Positions 16,986 to 27,400 are shown, counted from the first letter of the stretch. The stretch: DNA of 64,000 nucleotides from Agromyces cerinus subsp. cerinus (GCF_900142065.1 NZ_FSRJ01000002.1:496001-560000), one strand, 5' to 3'. The notes: generated by a model from the letters alone, not told the origin. A program made the numbers and translations.

Positions 16986-17852
16986 ATGACCGCACTGCGC
17001 AACATCACCGTGCTCGGCACCGGAGTGCTCGGCTCGCAGATCGCGTACCAGACCGCCTACCGCGGCTTCGACGTCGTCGCCTACGATATCGACGACGCCG
17101 CCCTCGAGGCGGCGAAGCAGCGCTTCGCCGGACTCGCCGACACCTACGTGTCGGAGGGCGTCGAGGGCGCTGCTGATGGCAAGGCCCAAGCGGCGCTCGG
17201 CCGCATCACCCGCTCGTCCGACCTCGGCGAGGCCGTCGCGCAGGCCGACCTCGTGATCGAGGCGATCCCCGAGAACCTCGAGATCAAGCGCGCCACGTAC
17301 GAGCAGCTCGCCACGCTCGCGCCCGAGCGCACCATCTTCGCCACCAACTCCTCGACGTTGCTGCCGAGCGACCTCGCGTCGTTCACCGGTCGCGCCGACC
17401 GCTTCCTCGCGCTGCACTTCGCGAACCGGGTCTGGGTGCACAACACCGCGGAGGTCATGGGCACCGAGGCCACGAGCCCCGAGGCGTTCCAGGCCGTCGT
17501 CGAGTTCGCCGCCGAGATCGGGATGGTGCCGATCGAGATCAAGAAGGAGAAGGCGGGCTACCTGCTGAACTCCCTGCTGGTGCCGTTCCTGCAGGCCGCC
17601 GGCGAACTGCTCGTCGACGGCATCGCCGAGCCCGACGCGATCGACAAGACCTGGCGCATCGGCACCGGCGCCCCCATGGGTCCGTTCCAGATCTATGACA
17701 TCGTCGGCCTCACGACGGCCTACAACATCTCGATGATGGGCGGCGCGAAGCAGCAGGCGTTCGCCGCGCTCATCAAGGAGCGCTACATCGACCAGGGCAA
17801 GCTCGGCGTCGCCACCGGCGAGGGCTTCTACAGCTACCCGAAGGGCGAGTAG
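16986..17852 (+). CDS. 3-hydroxyacyl-CoA dehydrogenase (NAD-dependent)
   Basis: A 288-residue stand-alone dehydrogenase that oxidises 3-hydroxyacyl-CoA to 3-ketoacyl-CoA. The Rossmann motif is VLGTGVLGSQIAYQTA; VIEAIPENLEIKRATY and FATNSSTLLPSDLA are family signatures. The usual catalytic HFFNP region reads LALHFANRVW, so the His is kept but the following residues differ. The C-terminal domain has GYLLNSLLVPFLQAAGEL. ATG 16986 follows AAGGA. No thiolase or hydratase is adjacent, so the pathway (fatty acid, butanoate or other) is open. Confidence 0.88.
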   Translation: MTALRNITVLGTGVLGSQIAYQTAYRGFDVVAYDIDDAALEAAKQRFAGLADTYVSEGVEGAADGKAQAALGRITRSSDLGEAVAQADLVIEAIPENLEIKRATYEQLATLAPERTIFATNSSTLLPSDLASFTGRADRFLALHFANRVWVHNTAEVMGTEATSPEAFQAVVEFAAEIGMVPIEIKKEKAGYLLNSLLVPFLQAAGELLVDGIAEPDAIDKTWRIGTGAPMGPFQIYDIVGLTTAYNISMMGGAKQQAFAALIKERYIDQGKLGVATGEGFYSYPKGE

Positions 17853-17873
17853 GCGAAGCGCCGCAGGCCGTGT

Positions 17874-17898
17874 CGGTCGTGGGTCAGACCCACGACCG
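17874..17898. terminator. Bidirectional terminator hairpin
   Basis: Arms CGGTCGTGGGTC and GACCCACGACCG with a single-base loop centre, flanked by GCCGTG/CACGGC that can extend the stem. It spans the junction between the dehydrogenase stop and the stop of the convergent regulator gene, whose last codons form one arm. Confidence 0.55.
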
Positions 17899-18846
17899 CC
17901 GCACGGCCTCGGCGCCCAGCTGGATGCGGGTCGAGACGCCCGCCGTCTCCATGAGCTCGGCGACGCGGCGCTGCACGGTGCGCACCGAGATGCCGAGCTG
18001 CGCCCCGGCCGCCGCGTCGGTGAGCCCGAGCAGCAGGAGTTTCAGCAGGTCGCGGTCGACGGCGTCGTGCGCCCCCGGCAGCTCGCCGGTCGAGATGAAC
18101 TCGGTCGAGGTCGCCCAGTACTCCTCGAAGATCGCGATGACGAGGTCGAGCAGGCCGCTCGGATGGACCAGCAATGCGCCCGAGGAGCGATCTTCGCCGT
18201 GCGATCGCATCGGCAGCAGCGCCATGTCGTCGTCGGCGATGATGAGCCGCGTGGGCAGCGTGGGCAGCACCCGGATCTCCTCGCCGAACGGCGCTGCCTC
18301 GCGCGCCGAGTCGATGAAGCCCGGCCGTTCGAGCACGGCCTTCTCGACGATGACCCGGTACTGCACCCCGCGCGCGAGGGCATCGTCTTCAGCGTGGTTC
18401 TCGTCGGCGTCGAGGAACGCGATGTCGCTCAGCACGAACACGCTCACCCGGCGCTTGGCCGACGCCTGCAACTGCGCGAATCGTTGGCGCACGGCATCCG
18501 CACCGAGCACGACGTCGACGACGTCGGGCGTCTCCCGCTGAGCCGCACCGCGCCGGTAGAGCTCGCTCAGCTCGACGAGCGCCTCGTGCGCCTGGGTGAG
18601 GCGTCGTTCTCGATCGAGGAGCATCGGCTGCAGCGCGAGCGACGGCGGCGAGGCGACGACCCGGTCGGGTGCGGCCGCCTGCCTCGCGATCAGTCCGAGA
18701 CGCTCGAGTTCGGCGACGATCGCGCGCACTTCGACGGGCGACTTCGCCACGGATGCCGCGAGCTCGTCGACGCTCGCCGATGGCGACTGCAGGATGAGCC
18801 GATAGAGCGAGGTGTGCTCGTCATCCAGTCCGATCGCTTCGATCAC
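17884..18846 (-). CDS. TrmB-like / LuxR-HTH transcriptional regulator, copy 2
   Basis: A 320-residue paralogue of the regulator at 9425 with the same three parts: N-terminal winged helix (SLYRLILQSPSASVDELAAS and VRAIVAELERLGLIARQA), PLD-like middle (ALARGVQYRVIVEKAVLERPG, LPTRLIIADDDMALLP) and C-terminal LuxR-type HTH (LLLGLTDAAAGAQLGISVRTVQRRVAELM). GTG 18846, preceded by GGAAGG, aligns with the start of copy 1. Divergent from the second subtilase. The shared middle domain suggests both copies respond to related ligands. Confidence 0.85.
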   Translation of the reverse strand: MIEAIGLDDEHTSLYRLILQSPSASVDELAASVAKSPVEVRAIVAELERLGLIARQAAAPDRVVASPPSLALQPMLLDRERRLTQAHEALVELSELYRRGAAQRETPDVVDVVLGADAVRQRFAQLQASAKRRVSVFVLSDIAFLDADENHAEDDALARGVQYRVIVEKAVLERPGFIDSAREAAPFGEEIRVLPTLPTRLIIADDDMALLPMRSHGEDRSSGALLVHPSGLLDLVIAIFEEYWATSTEFISTGELPGAHDAVDRDLLKLLLLGLTDAAAGAQLGISVRTVQRRVAELMETAGVSTRIQLGAEAVRRSWV

Positions 18847-18908
18847 GCACGCCTTCCGTTCCGCCTCGTGCCGAGCCGCCGGCATGGCGGATGGAGGCCA
18901 TGGCATCT

Positions 18909-18926
18909 CTCCGCCACCACACTAGC
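18909..18926. promoter_or_regulatory. Conserved box in divergent promoter, copy 2
   Basis: CTCCGCCACCACACTAGC, differing from the 10471-10488 box at two positions and lying at a similar distance from the regulator start. On the minus strand it contains TAGTGT, a possible -10 for the regulator gene. Confidence 0.5.
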
Positions 18927-18983
18927 CACCAGCCCGTGAGAGGTTGCTTGGCAAGTCAGTCCGAACGCGTGAGAGGTATCCCT

Positions 18984-21900
18984 ATGCCACGAAGCATCAG
19001 ACCATCCGCACATCGTCGCCGATCGATCGCGGCCGCCATCAGCGGCCTCGCGATCGGCGTCGCTGGGGTCGGCGCGGCCGCACTCCCGGCCACCGCAGAC
19101 CCGACCGGAGGCGGCACGCCGCCACCGGCCGCCTCGCCTGCGGCCCCGGCGTCCGCCGGCGGATCGCACACCGTCACCCTCATCACCGGCGACCGGGTCA
19201 CCGTGACCGACCTCGCCGACGGTACGCACACGGTCGAGGTCGACCCCGTCGATCCCGGTGAGGGGTTCCAGACCCTCGATGTCGCCGGCGAGCTGCACGT
19301 GCTGCCCCGCGGTGCGATGCCCTACCTCGCGGCAGGAGTCGTCGACCGCGACCTCTTCAACGTCAGCCGGCTCATCGAGTACGGCTACGACGACGCCTCC
19401 GTCGACGCGACCCCGGTCATCCTCGAACTCGAGGGCGACGCCGCATCGCGCCGATCGGCCCCCGTGCCGGGCGTCGCGCTCGGCACGCCCCTCGCGAGCA
19501 TCGGCGGCGCGGCCGCGTCGGCCGATCACGCGAGCGCCGCATCGACCTGGGCGGCATTGACGGATGCCGCGGCATCCGATGCCCGCAGCTTCGCCGCCGG
19601 TGAGCCCGACGCGGTGAGTCTCGGCGGCGGGGTCGCGGCCATCCACCTCGACGGCAAGGTGCAGGCGACGCTCGACGAGAGCGTCCCCTACATCGGCGCA
19701 CCCGAGGCCTGGGCGGCCGGGTTCACCGGCGACGGCGTGACCGTCGCGGTGCTCGACACCGGCTACGACGACACCCACCCCGACCTCGAGGGCCGCGTGC
19801 TCGCCGAGTCGACGAGCTTCGTGCCCGACGAGCCGGTCTCCGACGACCCCAACGGCCACGGCACGCACGTCGCCTCGACCATCGCCGGCACCGGTGCCGC
19901 GAGCGGCGGCACCCACCGCGGCGTCGCCGACGGCGCGAACCTGCTCGTCGGCAAGGTGCTGAGCAACGCCGGCGAAGGTCAGGACTCGTGGATCATCTCC
20001 GCGATGGAGTGGGCCGCCGATCGCGCCGACATCATCTCGATGAGCCTCGGCACCCGCTACGGCGACGACGGCACCGACCTCATGTCGGTCGCGCTGAACG
20101 AGATCTCGGCCGAGACCGACGCACTCTTCATCGTCGCCGCCGGCAACTCGTCGGCACCCGAGACGGTCGGCTCGCCCGGCTCCGCCGCGAGCGCGCTCAC
20201 CATCGGCTCGGTCGACGACCCGAGCGGCGAGCTGTCGTGGTTCTCGAGCCAGGGCCCCCTCGTGCGCTCCGGCGACATGAAGCCGAACCTCGCGGGCCCC
20301 GGCAACGACGTGACCGCCGCCCGCTCCGCCGACAGCGACGGTTCGGGGTCGTACGTCAGCATGAGCGGCACCTCGATGGCGACCCCGCACGTCGCGGGCG
20401 CCGCAGCCATCGTGAAGCAGCAGCACCCCGAGTACACGGGCGCGCAGCTGCGAGCGGCGCTCACGAGCACGGCGACGGATGTCGGGCTCACGCCCTACCA
20501 GGTCGGTTCGGGCGTGGTCGATGTCGGCGAGGCGATCGAGGCCGACATCCTGGCCTCCGGTTCCGGTGACTTCGGCATGCTGTCGTGGGGTGAAGACGAC
20601 GCCCCGATCACACGCACGATCGAGTACACCAACCGAGGTGCCGCAGAGGCGACGATCGAACTGACGACGACGCTCACCGACACCACACCGGGCGGCCCGG
20701 TCGCCGAGGCATCCGATGTGCTGACGATGGATGCCGATTCGCTCACGATCCCCGCAGGTGAGACCCGCTCGGTCACCCTGACCGCCGACCCGGCGAAGGT
20801 GCCCGCGGGAGCCCAGCTCTCGGGTGCGCTCACCGCGACGATCGACGACGAGGGGGTCGCCCGCACGGCGCTCGGCGTCATCGCCGAAGCCGAACGTTAC
20901 GACCTCACGGTCACGGCGACCGACTTCGACGGCGAACCGCTCGGCACCTATGGATGGATCTGGAACGCCGAGACCGGCTGGTTCGCCCCGTTCCCCGTCG
21001 ACGGCGAGACGACACTGCGACTGCCCTCCGGCCTCTACTCGGTGATGTCGTTCATGGACGTCGCACGCAACGCCGACACCGAGACGATCGCACTCGTCGG
21101 CGACCCCGACGTCGTGCTCGACGGCTCGGCATCGGTCGCGTTCGACGCCCGCGCCACCGAGCCCGTGACCGTGGACGTCGGCGAGGACGACCTCCAGGCG
21201 ACGGTGCGGCGCATGGACTTCACGGTCGACGGCTTCACCGGCAGCGCCATGGCCCCCGTCTGGGTCGACGAACTGTACGCCCAGCCGATGGACGCACCCG
21301 AGGCCGAGAGCTTCGACTTCACGACGCGGTGGCGGCTGCAGGAGCCGACCCTCTCGCTGAACGCCGGCAAGGAGTCGCTCGACGTCATCCCGCAGGCCGG
21401 GTCCACGCTCCTCGACGGTGAGATGCGGGGGGCTGCGGTCGACGTCGGCCTCGGCAGCGTCGAGGAGTTCGCCGCGGTCGATGTGAAGGGCAAGGTCGCG
21501 GTCGTGACCCGCTCCGACGTCGTCTCGGCTCCGGAGCGGTCGGCGAACGCCGTCGCCGCCGGTGCCGCACTCCTCCTCGTCGTGAACGACGCCGACGGCG
21601 AGCTCAGCGAGTGGGTCGGCTCCGCCGACTACGAGTCCGACACGTCCATCCCGGTCGCCGCGATCAGCGGTGTTCAGGGGCGCGGGCTGCTCGAGCGGAT
21701 CGCGCAGAAGAAGGTCACGATCACCGGTGAGGGCATCGTCGATGCCGACGAGATCTGGGACATCGCCCGCTACAGCGACGGCGCCGTGCCCGACGACCTC
21801 GACTACCGGCCGAAGGACCTCGCCCGGATCGACACGACCTACTACGGAGAGCCCGCCCTCGTCGGCGAGTTCCGGTTCGACTTCGTGCCGGGCGTCGAGT

Positions 21901-22859
21901 TCGGCACCGGTTACCCGATGCGCGCGACGCGTGGCATCGAGCGCACCGAATGGGTGAACACCGACCAGGTGGAGTGGTACCAGCAGGCCACGGTCATCGA
22001 ACCCGACTGGGAGATCCGCGACGACAAGCGCGGCTACGAACCGGGTCAGGAGATCGAGTCGAGCTACTTCGGTTCGATCGTGCGACCCTACGTGGGCCCG
22101 GGCTACTGGGCGCCGGTCCGCAACGGCGACTACGCGCAGGTCAACCTGCCGTCGTGGGCAGACGGCGCGAGCCCTGACCGCACCGGTTCGTTCGGCACCT
22201 ACTCCGGTGCCACCGACCGGTCGCAGCTCATCGAGGTGTACATCGACGGCGCGCTCGCGAAGTCGTCGACGTACCAGTCGGCGACCGTCTGGGACATCCC
22301 CGACGGCGAAACCGAATGGCGGGTCGTCGACACCGCGACGCACGACGGCACCTATCTCGAGTCGTCGACGTCGACCAGGAGCGAGTGGACGTTCACGTCG
22401 ACGGGCTCGGTCGACGACTTCAGTCGGCAGCTGCTGCCGATGATGCAGGCGTACTACGACGTCGATCTCGACGAGTCGGGCGTGGCCGGTGCCGGGCGCA
22501 AGCGCGGTGCCCCCGTGAAGCTCGAGCTCGAACTCGGGCACATCGCCGAGGCATCCGGCATCGCGGCCATCTCGGACGCGACGCTCGAGATGCGGGTCGA
22601 CGGCGGCGAATGGCAGCCCGTCACCCTCGACGTCACCTCGGCCGACGACACGGTCGACCAGCCGTCGGAGGACGGCCCGCCGATGTTCTCGGAGGGGCGC
22701 GATGTCGTCACGGCGTACGCCGCGAAGATCCGCGTGCCCGACGCGGGTGCGTGGGTCGACCTGCGAGTGACGGCGACGGATGCCGCGGGCTCGACCTTCA
22801 GCCAGGAGATCGAGCGGGCGTTCGAGGTCGCCGCCGTGAAGAAGGGCGGCCGGCACTGA
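18984..22859 (+). CDS. Large secreted S8 (subtilisin-like) serine peptidase, copy 2
   Basis: A 1291-residue exported protease, collinear with the gene at 10542 throughout. Signal peptide at about residues 10-38 (RRRSIAAAISGLAIGVAG, cleavage near ATADP). Catalytic D258 (AVLDTGYDDTHPDL), H292 (GHGTHVAST), S464 (SGTSMATPHVAG) and oxyanion AAGNSS, where copy 1 has AAGNSG. PA-like domain near residues 835-915; C-terminal beta-rich region to a KKGGRH end, no sortase motif. ATG 18984 follows GAGAGG; an ATG 93 bases upstream lacks a ribosome site. Long identical stretches with copy 1 (for example LIEYGYDDASVDATPVI) point to gene duplication. Confidence 0.93.
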   Translation: MPRSIRPSAHRRRSIAAAISGLAIGVAGVGAAALPATADPTGGGTPPPAASPAAPASAGGSHTVTLITGDRVTVTDLADGTHTVEVDPVDPGEGFQTLDVAGELHVLPRGAMPYLAAGVVDRDLFNVSRLIEYGYDDASVDATPVILELEGDAASRRSAPVPGVALGTPLASIGGAAASADHASAASTWAALTDAAASDARSFAAGEPDAVSLGGGVAAIHLDGKVQATLDESVPYIGAPEAWAAGFTGDGVTVAVLDTGYDDTHPDLEGRVLAESTSFVPDEPVSDDPNGHGTHVASTIAGTGAASGGTHRGVADGANLLVGKVLSNAGEGQDSWIISAMEWAADRADIISMSLGTRYGDDGTDLMSVALNEISAETDALFIVAAGNSSAPETVGSPGSAASALTIGSVDDPSGELSWFSSQGPLVRSGDMKPNLAGPGNDVTAARSADSDGSGSYVSMSGTSMATPHVAGAAAIVKQQHPEYTGAQLRAALTSTATDVGLTPYQVGSGVVDVGEAIEADILASGSGDFGMLSWGEDDAPITRTIEYTNRGAAEATIELTTTLTDTTPGGPVAEASDVLTMDADSLTIPAGETRSVTLTADPAKVPAGAQLSGALTATIDDEGVARTALGVIAEAERYDLTVTATDFDGEPLGTYGWIWNAETGWFAPFPVDGETTLRLPSGLYSVMSFMDVARNADTETIALVGDPDVVLDGSASVAFDARATEPVTVDVGEDDLQATVRRMDFTVDGFTGSAMAPVWVDELYAQPMDAPEAESFDFTTRWRLQEPTLSLNAGKESLDVIPQAGSTLLDGEMRGAAVDVGLGSVEEFAAVDVKGKVAVVTRSDVVSAPERSANAVAAGAALLLVVNDADGELSEWVGSADYESDTSIPVAAISGVQGRGLLERIAQKKVTITGEGIVDADEIWDIARYSDGAVPDDLDYRPKDLARIDTTYYGEPALVGEFRFDFVPGVEFGTGYPMRATRGIERTEWVNTDQVEWYQQATVIEPDWEIRDDKRGYEPGQEIESSYFGSIVRPYVGPGYWAPVRNGDYAQVNLPSWADGASPDRTGSFGTYSGATDRSQLIEVYIDGALAKSSTYQSATVWDIPDGETEWRVVDTATHDGTYLESSTSTRSEWTFTSTGSVDDFSRQLLPMMQAYYDVDLDESGVAGAGRKRGAPVKLELELGHIAEASGIAAISDATLEMRVDGGEWQPVTLDVTSADDTVDQPSEDGPPMFSEGRDVVTAYAAKIRVPDAGAWVDLRVTATDAAGSTFSQEIERAFEVAAVKKGGRH

Positions 22860-22895
22860 ACCCACGATGAACCGGTGAACCGGTGATCGAACTGG

Positions 22896-22921
22896 GGCCC
22901 GAGCGATGCGTCGCTCGGGCC
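22896..22921. terminator. Bidirectional terminator hairpin
   Basis: Perfect 11-base stem GGCCCGAGCGA / TCGCTCGGGCC with a TGCG loop, between the subtilase stop and the stop of the convergent MFS gene. Confidence 0.75.
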
Positions 22922-24298
22922 TCAGTCGTCGGTTGGGCCGGTGCTGGTGCCGGTGCCGGTACCGGTACCGGTGCCCGGGCTACGCCGCCGGCGCGGCTCG
23001 TCGAGCCCGAGGTGCACGCGGGTGCGCTTGCGCTCGAAGACGATGAACCCCGCGCCCAGCGCCCAGAGCGGCAGCTGGGTGAGGAACGCGATGCGGAACG
23101 CCTCGAGGCTGTACGTGTCGGGCGTGCCAGCGCCCTGCGCGTCCATCGCGATGCCGATGAACAGGATCGCGAGCAGCGCGGCGAGGAACCCGCCGACGTT
23201 CACGATGCCCGTCGCGGTGCTGAGTCGGTGGCTTGGGTTGTAGGTGCGGGCGTGGTCGAAGCCGATCATCGACGCCGGGCCGCCGGTGCTGAGGGCGAGC
23301 GCGAGCGCGAAGAGGAGCCACAGCGGCGCCGGGCCCGGCCACAGGATGACCGCGAGCCACGCGACGACCTGGACGGCGATGATCGGCAGCACGAGCATGC
23401 GCGAGCGCCGCATCGGGTGCCGGCTCGAGAGCGCCCCGATGACCGGACCGACCACCATGCCGGCGACGACGTAGACGCTGAAGATGAGCGACGCCATCGC
23501 GGCCGAGAGACCCTCGCCGACCGTGAGGAACGGGAATCCCCAGAGGAGGACGAATGCGGTGCCCGAGAACGGCGTCGTGAAATGCGACCAGAACGCGAGA
23601 CGGGTCGCGGGGTGCGCCCATGACTCCGTGAATCCCTGGCGGAGGTCGGCCGACGAGGTCACGGCCTGGATGGCGCCGGTCTTCGTGTCGACGCTCACAT
23701 CGGCATCGCGACCGGGTGGGCGGTTTCGGATCACGGCGAAGGTCAGCACGGTGAAGAGCACGCCGAGGCCGGCGAGGCTGCCGAACGCGATGGTCCAGCT
23801 CGTCGCGTGCATGAGCGCCGCGAGCGGCAGGATGGCGAGCAGTTGGCCGCCCTGGCCGACGATTCCGGTCAACTGCACCATGAACGGTGCCTGCCGCGTG
23901 GGGAACCAGACGGCGACGACGCGCAGCACGCTCGGGAAGATCGCGGCGTCACCTGCGCCGAGCAGGATCCGGGCGAAGATCGCGGTGCCAACGTCGGGGG
24001 CGAATGCCATCACGAGTTGGCCGACGGCCATGAGGAACATGCCCATGGTGATGATCGGGCGGGCGCCGAAGCGGTCGAGCAGGATGCCGACGGGAATCTG
24101 CATCGCGCCGTAGACGAAGAGCTGGATGACCGCGAACATCGACAGCGTCGAGGCATCCGCATCGAACCGCACGGCGGCATCGACGCCCACGGCGGAGAGC
24201 GAGGTGCGGTTGGTCACCGAGAGCATGTAGGCCGCGACGCCGACTCCCCAGACGAGCCACAGGCGCCAGGGGCGCACCGGGTTGAGGTCGAACGTCAC
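22922..24298 (-). CDS. Major facilitator superfamily transporter
   Basis: A 458-residue permease with twelve predicted hydrophobic segments. The loop after TM2 has GILLDRFGARPIITMG, the MFS motif-A region; later segments include FWSHFTTPFSGTAFVLLWGFPF. It resembles sugar-phosphate/anion-cation type MFS proteins in outline, but the substrate cannot be assigned. GTG 24298 is chosen because GAAGG lies just upstream. The C-terminal tail is a Gly-Thr repeat encoded by a six-base tandem repeat. Confidence 0.85.
   Translation of the reverse strand: MTFDLNPVRPWRLWLVWGVGVAAYMLSVTNRTSLSAVGVDAAVRFDADASTLSMFAVIQLFVYGAMQIPVGILLDRFGARPIITMGMFLMAVGQLVMAFAPDVGTAIFARILLGAGDAAIFPSVLRVVAVWFPTRQAPFMVQLTGIVGQGGQLLAILPLAALMHATSWTIAFGSLAGLGVLFTVLTFAVIRNRPPGRDADVSVDTKTGAIQAVTSSADLRQGFTESWAHPATRLAFWSHFTTPFSGTAFVLLWGFPFLTVGEGLSAAMASLIFSVYVVAGMVVGPVIGALSSRHPMRRSRMLVLPIIAVQVVAWLAVILWPGPAPLWLLFALALALSTGGPASMIGFDHARTYNPSHRLSTATGIVNVGGFLAALLAILFIGIAMDAQGAGTPDTYSLEAFRIAFLTQLPLWALGAGFIVFERKRTRVHLGLDEPRRRRSPGTGTGTGTGTSTGPTDD
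22938..22978. repeat. Six-base tandem repeat (CCGGTG/CCGGTA)
   Basis: About seven imperfect copies of a CCGGTR unit within the 3' end of the MFS gene, encoding a Gly-Thr tail. Slippage would add or remove whole dipeptides without shifting the frame. Confidence 0.7.
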
Positions 24299-24367
24299 GG
24301 GGCCTTCACTTCGTCGGTTGAGACGACGAGTAGTACGGGCCGTCGGTTCCAGCGTATCCCCGACGAA

Positions 24368-24406
24368 CGGATGCCTCGCCGCGAACGTGTCGCGGCGAGG
24401 CATCCG
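24368..24406 (-). terminator. Hairpin terminator of the carboxypeptidase gene
   Basis: Perfect 17-base arms (24368-24384 and 24390-24406) around a five-base ACGTG loop, starting 19 bp beyond the stop of the minus-strand carboxypeptidase gene and upstream of the MFS gene. Confidence 0.75.
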
Positions 24407-24424
24407 GTCATCGACCAGCGCCCG

Positions 24425-27400
24425 TCAGTCGAGCAGGTGATCCAGTGCGCGGCTCATCCACGCGGCCCGGGCGGCCGCGTCGGTGATGCCCTCGAACCCG
24501 AAGCCGGCCGTCAGCGAACCCGGCGTCGCCACCACCGCGGCCTCGGGGAACCCTGCGGCCGTCGTGATGATGAAGTTGTTCGGGTTCGGCGCGCTGCCGG
24601 GCGGCGGCCCGGCGATGGTCCATCCGCCGGTGTCACCGTTCTCGAACGACGTCGTGCCCTCGCCCGTCGACACCTCGATGTCGTCGACGAAGACGCCGAG
24701 CCCCTGACTGGACCAGTCGCTGACGTACGCGATCGAGAGTTCGACCGGGCCGCCGGCATACGCCGACAGGTCGACCGACCACTGCTGCCAGCCGGCAGAG
24801 TTGCCGGAGTCGGCCCACCACTCACCGGTGGTGCCGGTGGGGGTGCAGGTCGTCGTCTCGGCGTCGAGCGTCTGGTAGTGGTCGAGTTGCGGGTGCAGGT
24901 CGCGCCAGCCGGCCGGGCAGCTGTCTCCAGTGCTCTGGGTGGTGTTCCCGTTGAGATCGGGCAGGGTCGTCCAGTCCTCTCCGCCAGCGGGACGCGCCTC
25001 GACGGCGATGTGGTCCCAGTTCGCCTCGGTGTCGTACGACGTCCAGAACGACATCGTGGCGCCACCGGCCGGGACGTCGATCGTGTTCGTCAACCGCTTG
25101 TACGACACGTCGCCGATCTGCGAGTAGGCGTACGCGTCGCCCGTGTGCGGCTCGAACGGGCCGCCCTCACGATCCCACCTGCCCGCGACCCAGCTGTCGA
25201 ACTGCGGGTACACGGCCGGGTCGAGGATGCCGCTCGTCGTGATGAACGAGTTGCTGTGGTCCTGGTTGTCGGCACTTTCGGCGCCGTTGAAGCCCCAGTC
25301 CAGACCCGTGAACGGGGTGTCGACGCCGAGGACGTCGAGGAGGCCTCCGTCCTCCGCCGTGCCGGCATCGTCGACGGTGAGGTACGCGCCGAGCCAGTAC
25401 TGCATCATGTCGTTGGTGAAGTCGCCCGACCCACCGAGTGGCCGGCACCGCTCCTGCACCGCCGCGTCGGCCCGGCATTGCGCATTCGCCGCCGTCGGGT
25501 CGTACAACTGGTCGGTTCCCGTGTACTGGGTGCCGGCGTACTTCCCGGTGTAGAGCACGCGGCCGCCCTCGTTGAGGAAGTCGCGAACCTCGAGGGTGTT
25601 GTCCAACGCCAAGCGGGAGGCGTTGCCGCCGCCCCAGCCGGGTTCGCGGGTGATGATGTCCTCGCCGGTGTACCAGATGACGGCGTCGTAGTGCGAGAGC
25701 ACGCCCAAGGCGTCGGGTGCGGTCCGGGCGCGCGCATCGACGTCGTAGACGTCGTAGCCCGTGCCGTTGGCGTCCAGGGCGTCCTGGTAGTAGCCGAGGT
25801 AGTTCGGCCCGCCGGCCTGTGCCGGCGAGGCACCCGTATAGTCCTCCGCCGCCATGATCAGCACGTCGTCGGTGGATTCCTCGACGGCCCGGTAGGTGAA
25901 CGACTCGCTCGTCTCTCCACCGCCTTCGAACCAGACCTCGACGTCGTCGCCCGGAGTGGTGCCGGTGACGAGGCCGCTCATGGTGTGGAAGTAGACACCG
26001 GTCTTGCCGCCGTAGCGATCACCGCCTGTCCACTCCTCGGTCGGCACGCCGATCGCAGGGTCGCCGTTGATCGAGTACATCAACGTCACGTCGCCCAGGC
26101 TGCGCTTGGCGATGACGCGCACCTCCTGCGGGTCGCCGTACGAATAGTCGAACGTGTAGTTCACCTGGGGCAGACCGTCCTTGTAGGTGTCGTCGCTCTC
26201 CAGGTAGAAGGGCTTGGTCTCGAGGCCGAGGTGCGACACCGGGTTGGCCGGATCGGCGGCTGACTTGGCCACATCGAGTGCGAAGGGCAGGGCGCGCTCG
26301 AACTCCGCCTGCACCTGCGCCTCGTCGTCGGGGAACACGAACCCGCCGTCGTCGTCGCCTTCGCCGAGCTCCGGCGTCCAGGCCAGCGTTCCGTTCTGGG
26401 AATGCGCGAAGTCGGTCGTCTCACCGTTGGTCACGTAGAGCACGTCGGACGAGAGGCCCGGCTCGAAGTCCGGGATCGCCGGGTTGTCGCGGTTGCCCGA
26501 CAACGCGTAGTAGATCGGGTCGTCCGCGGTGGGCGTGCCGGTCTGCCAGCCCTCGGCGTACAGCAGCCACTGTCCGAACGAGTGGTAGTTGACCTGGAAC
26601 TCGAATCGGCCACGGTCCAGCAGCGACATCATCGCCTGCGTCTCGGGCTCGGATCCGGCTGAAGGACCACGGTAGGTGTCGCTGCTGATCTGCGACGACG
26701 AGCCCTCCTCGTCATAACCCCAGTGCTCCGGGTAGTTGCGGTTGGGGTCGACGCCGTCGGCACGCGTGATCTCGTTGTCGCCGTCGTTGTCGCGCAGGTT
26801 CTTCCGCCACAGGCGCTCGTGGTCGAACGTGTACTGGTAGCCGTCGGGGTTGGCCACGAGCACGAACCACAGCTCGTTGTTCCTGAGGAGGTCCCTGGTC
26901 GCCTTGTCGTTGGCCCGCCAGCCGTCGATGAACGAGTTCAGCAGCCGCCGGTTCACCTCGGTGGAGATCCACTCCCGAGCGTGCTGGGTCGAGCTGTACA
27001 GCACCGCCGGACGCGTACCGTCCGCCTGGCCCCGCGCGCCCTGGGTCAGCTTCAGCGCGATGATCTCGCGGCCCTGGTAGGTGTGGCCGAGCACCTCGAG
27101 CTTGACCAGCTGCGGGTTCTGCTTCGCGAGACGGTAGAGCTCATCGCGGATGCCGCCCTGCTCATCCCACGACCGCCAGACGTTGTAGCCGTTCGCCGCC
27201 TGCTCGGTCGCCAGCTGCTTCGCCGACTTCCCGTTCTTGTTCTTCTTGACCTTGACATCGAGACCGCGGGCCTGGAGGCCCTTCGCCTCGTCGGCGGTGA
27301 GCACCATGTCGAGGCTCACCCCGGCATCGGTGACCCTGCTGTCGGCGACGTCGAAGCCGCCGGCGGCGATCTCAGCCGCGTCGGCAGCGCTCACGTCGGC

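Noticed and set aside
18843-22865. Very long open frame on the minus strand opposite the second subtilase (about 1340 codons), and similar ones opposite the first subtilase (12318-14615)
   Set aside because: High GC removes stop codons in antisense frames. These have no ribosome site, no recognisable domain, low-complexity Arg/Gly/Asp composition, and fully overlap genes with intact catalytic motifs.
23807-26263. Plus-strand open frame of about 818 codons opposite the MFS and carboxypeptidase genes
   Set aside because: Spans two real genes and their intergenic terminator, with Arg/Val/Gly-rich composition and no domain.
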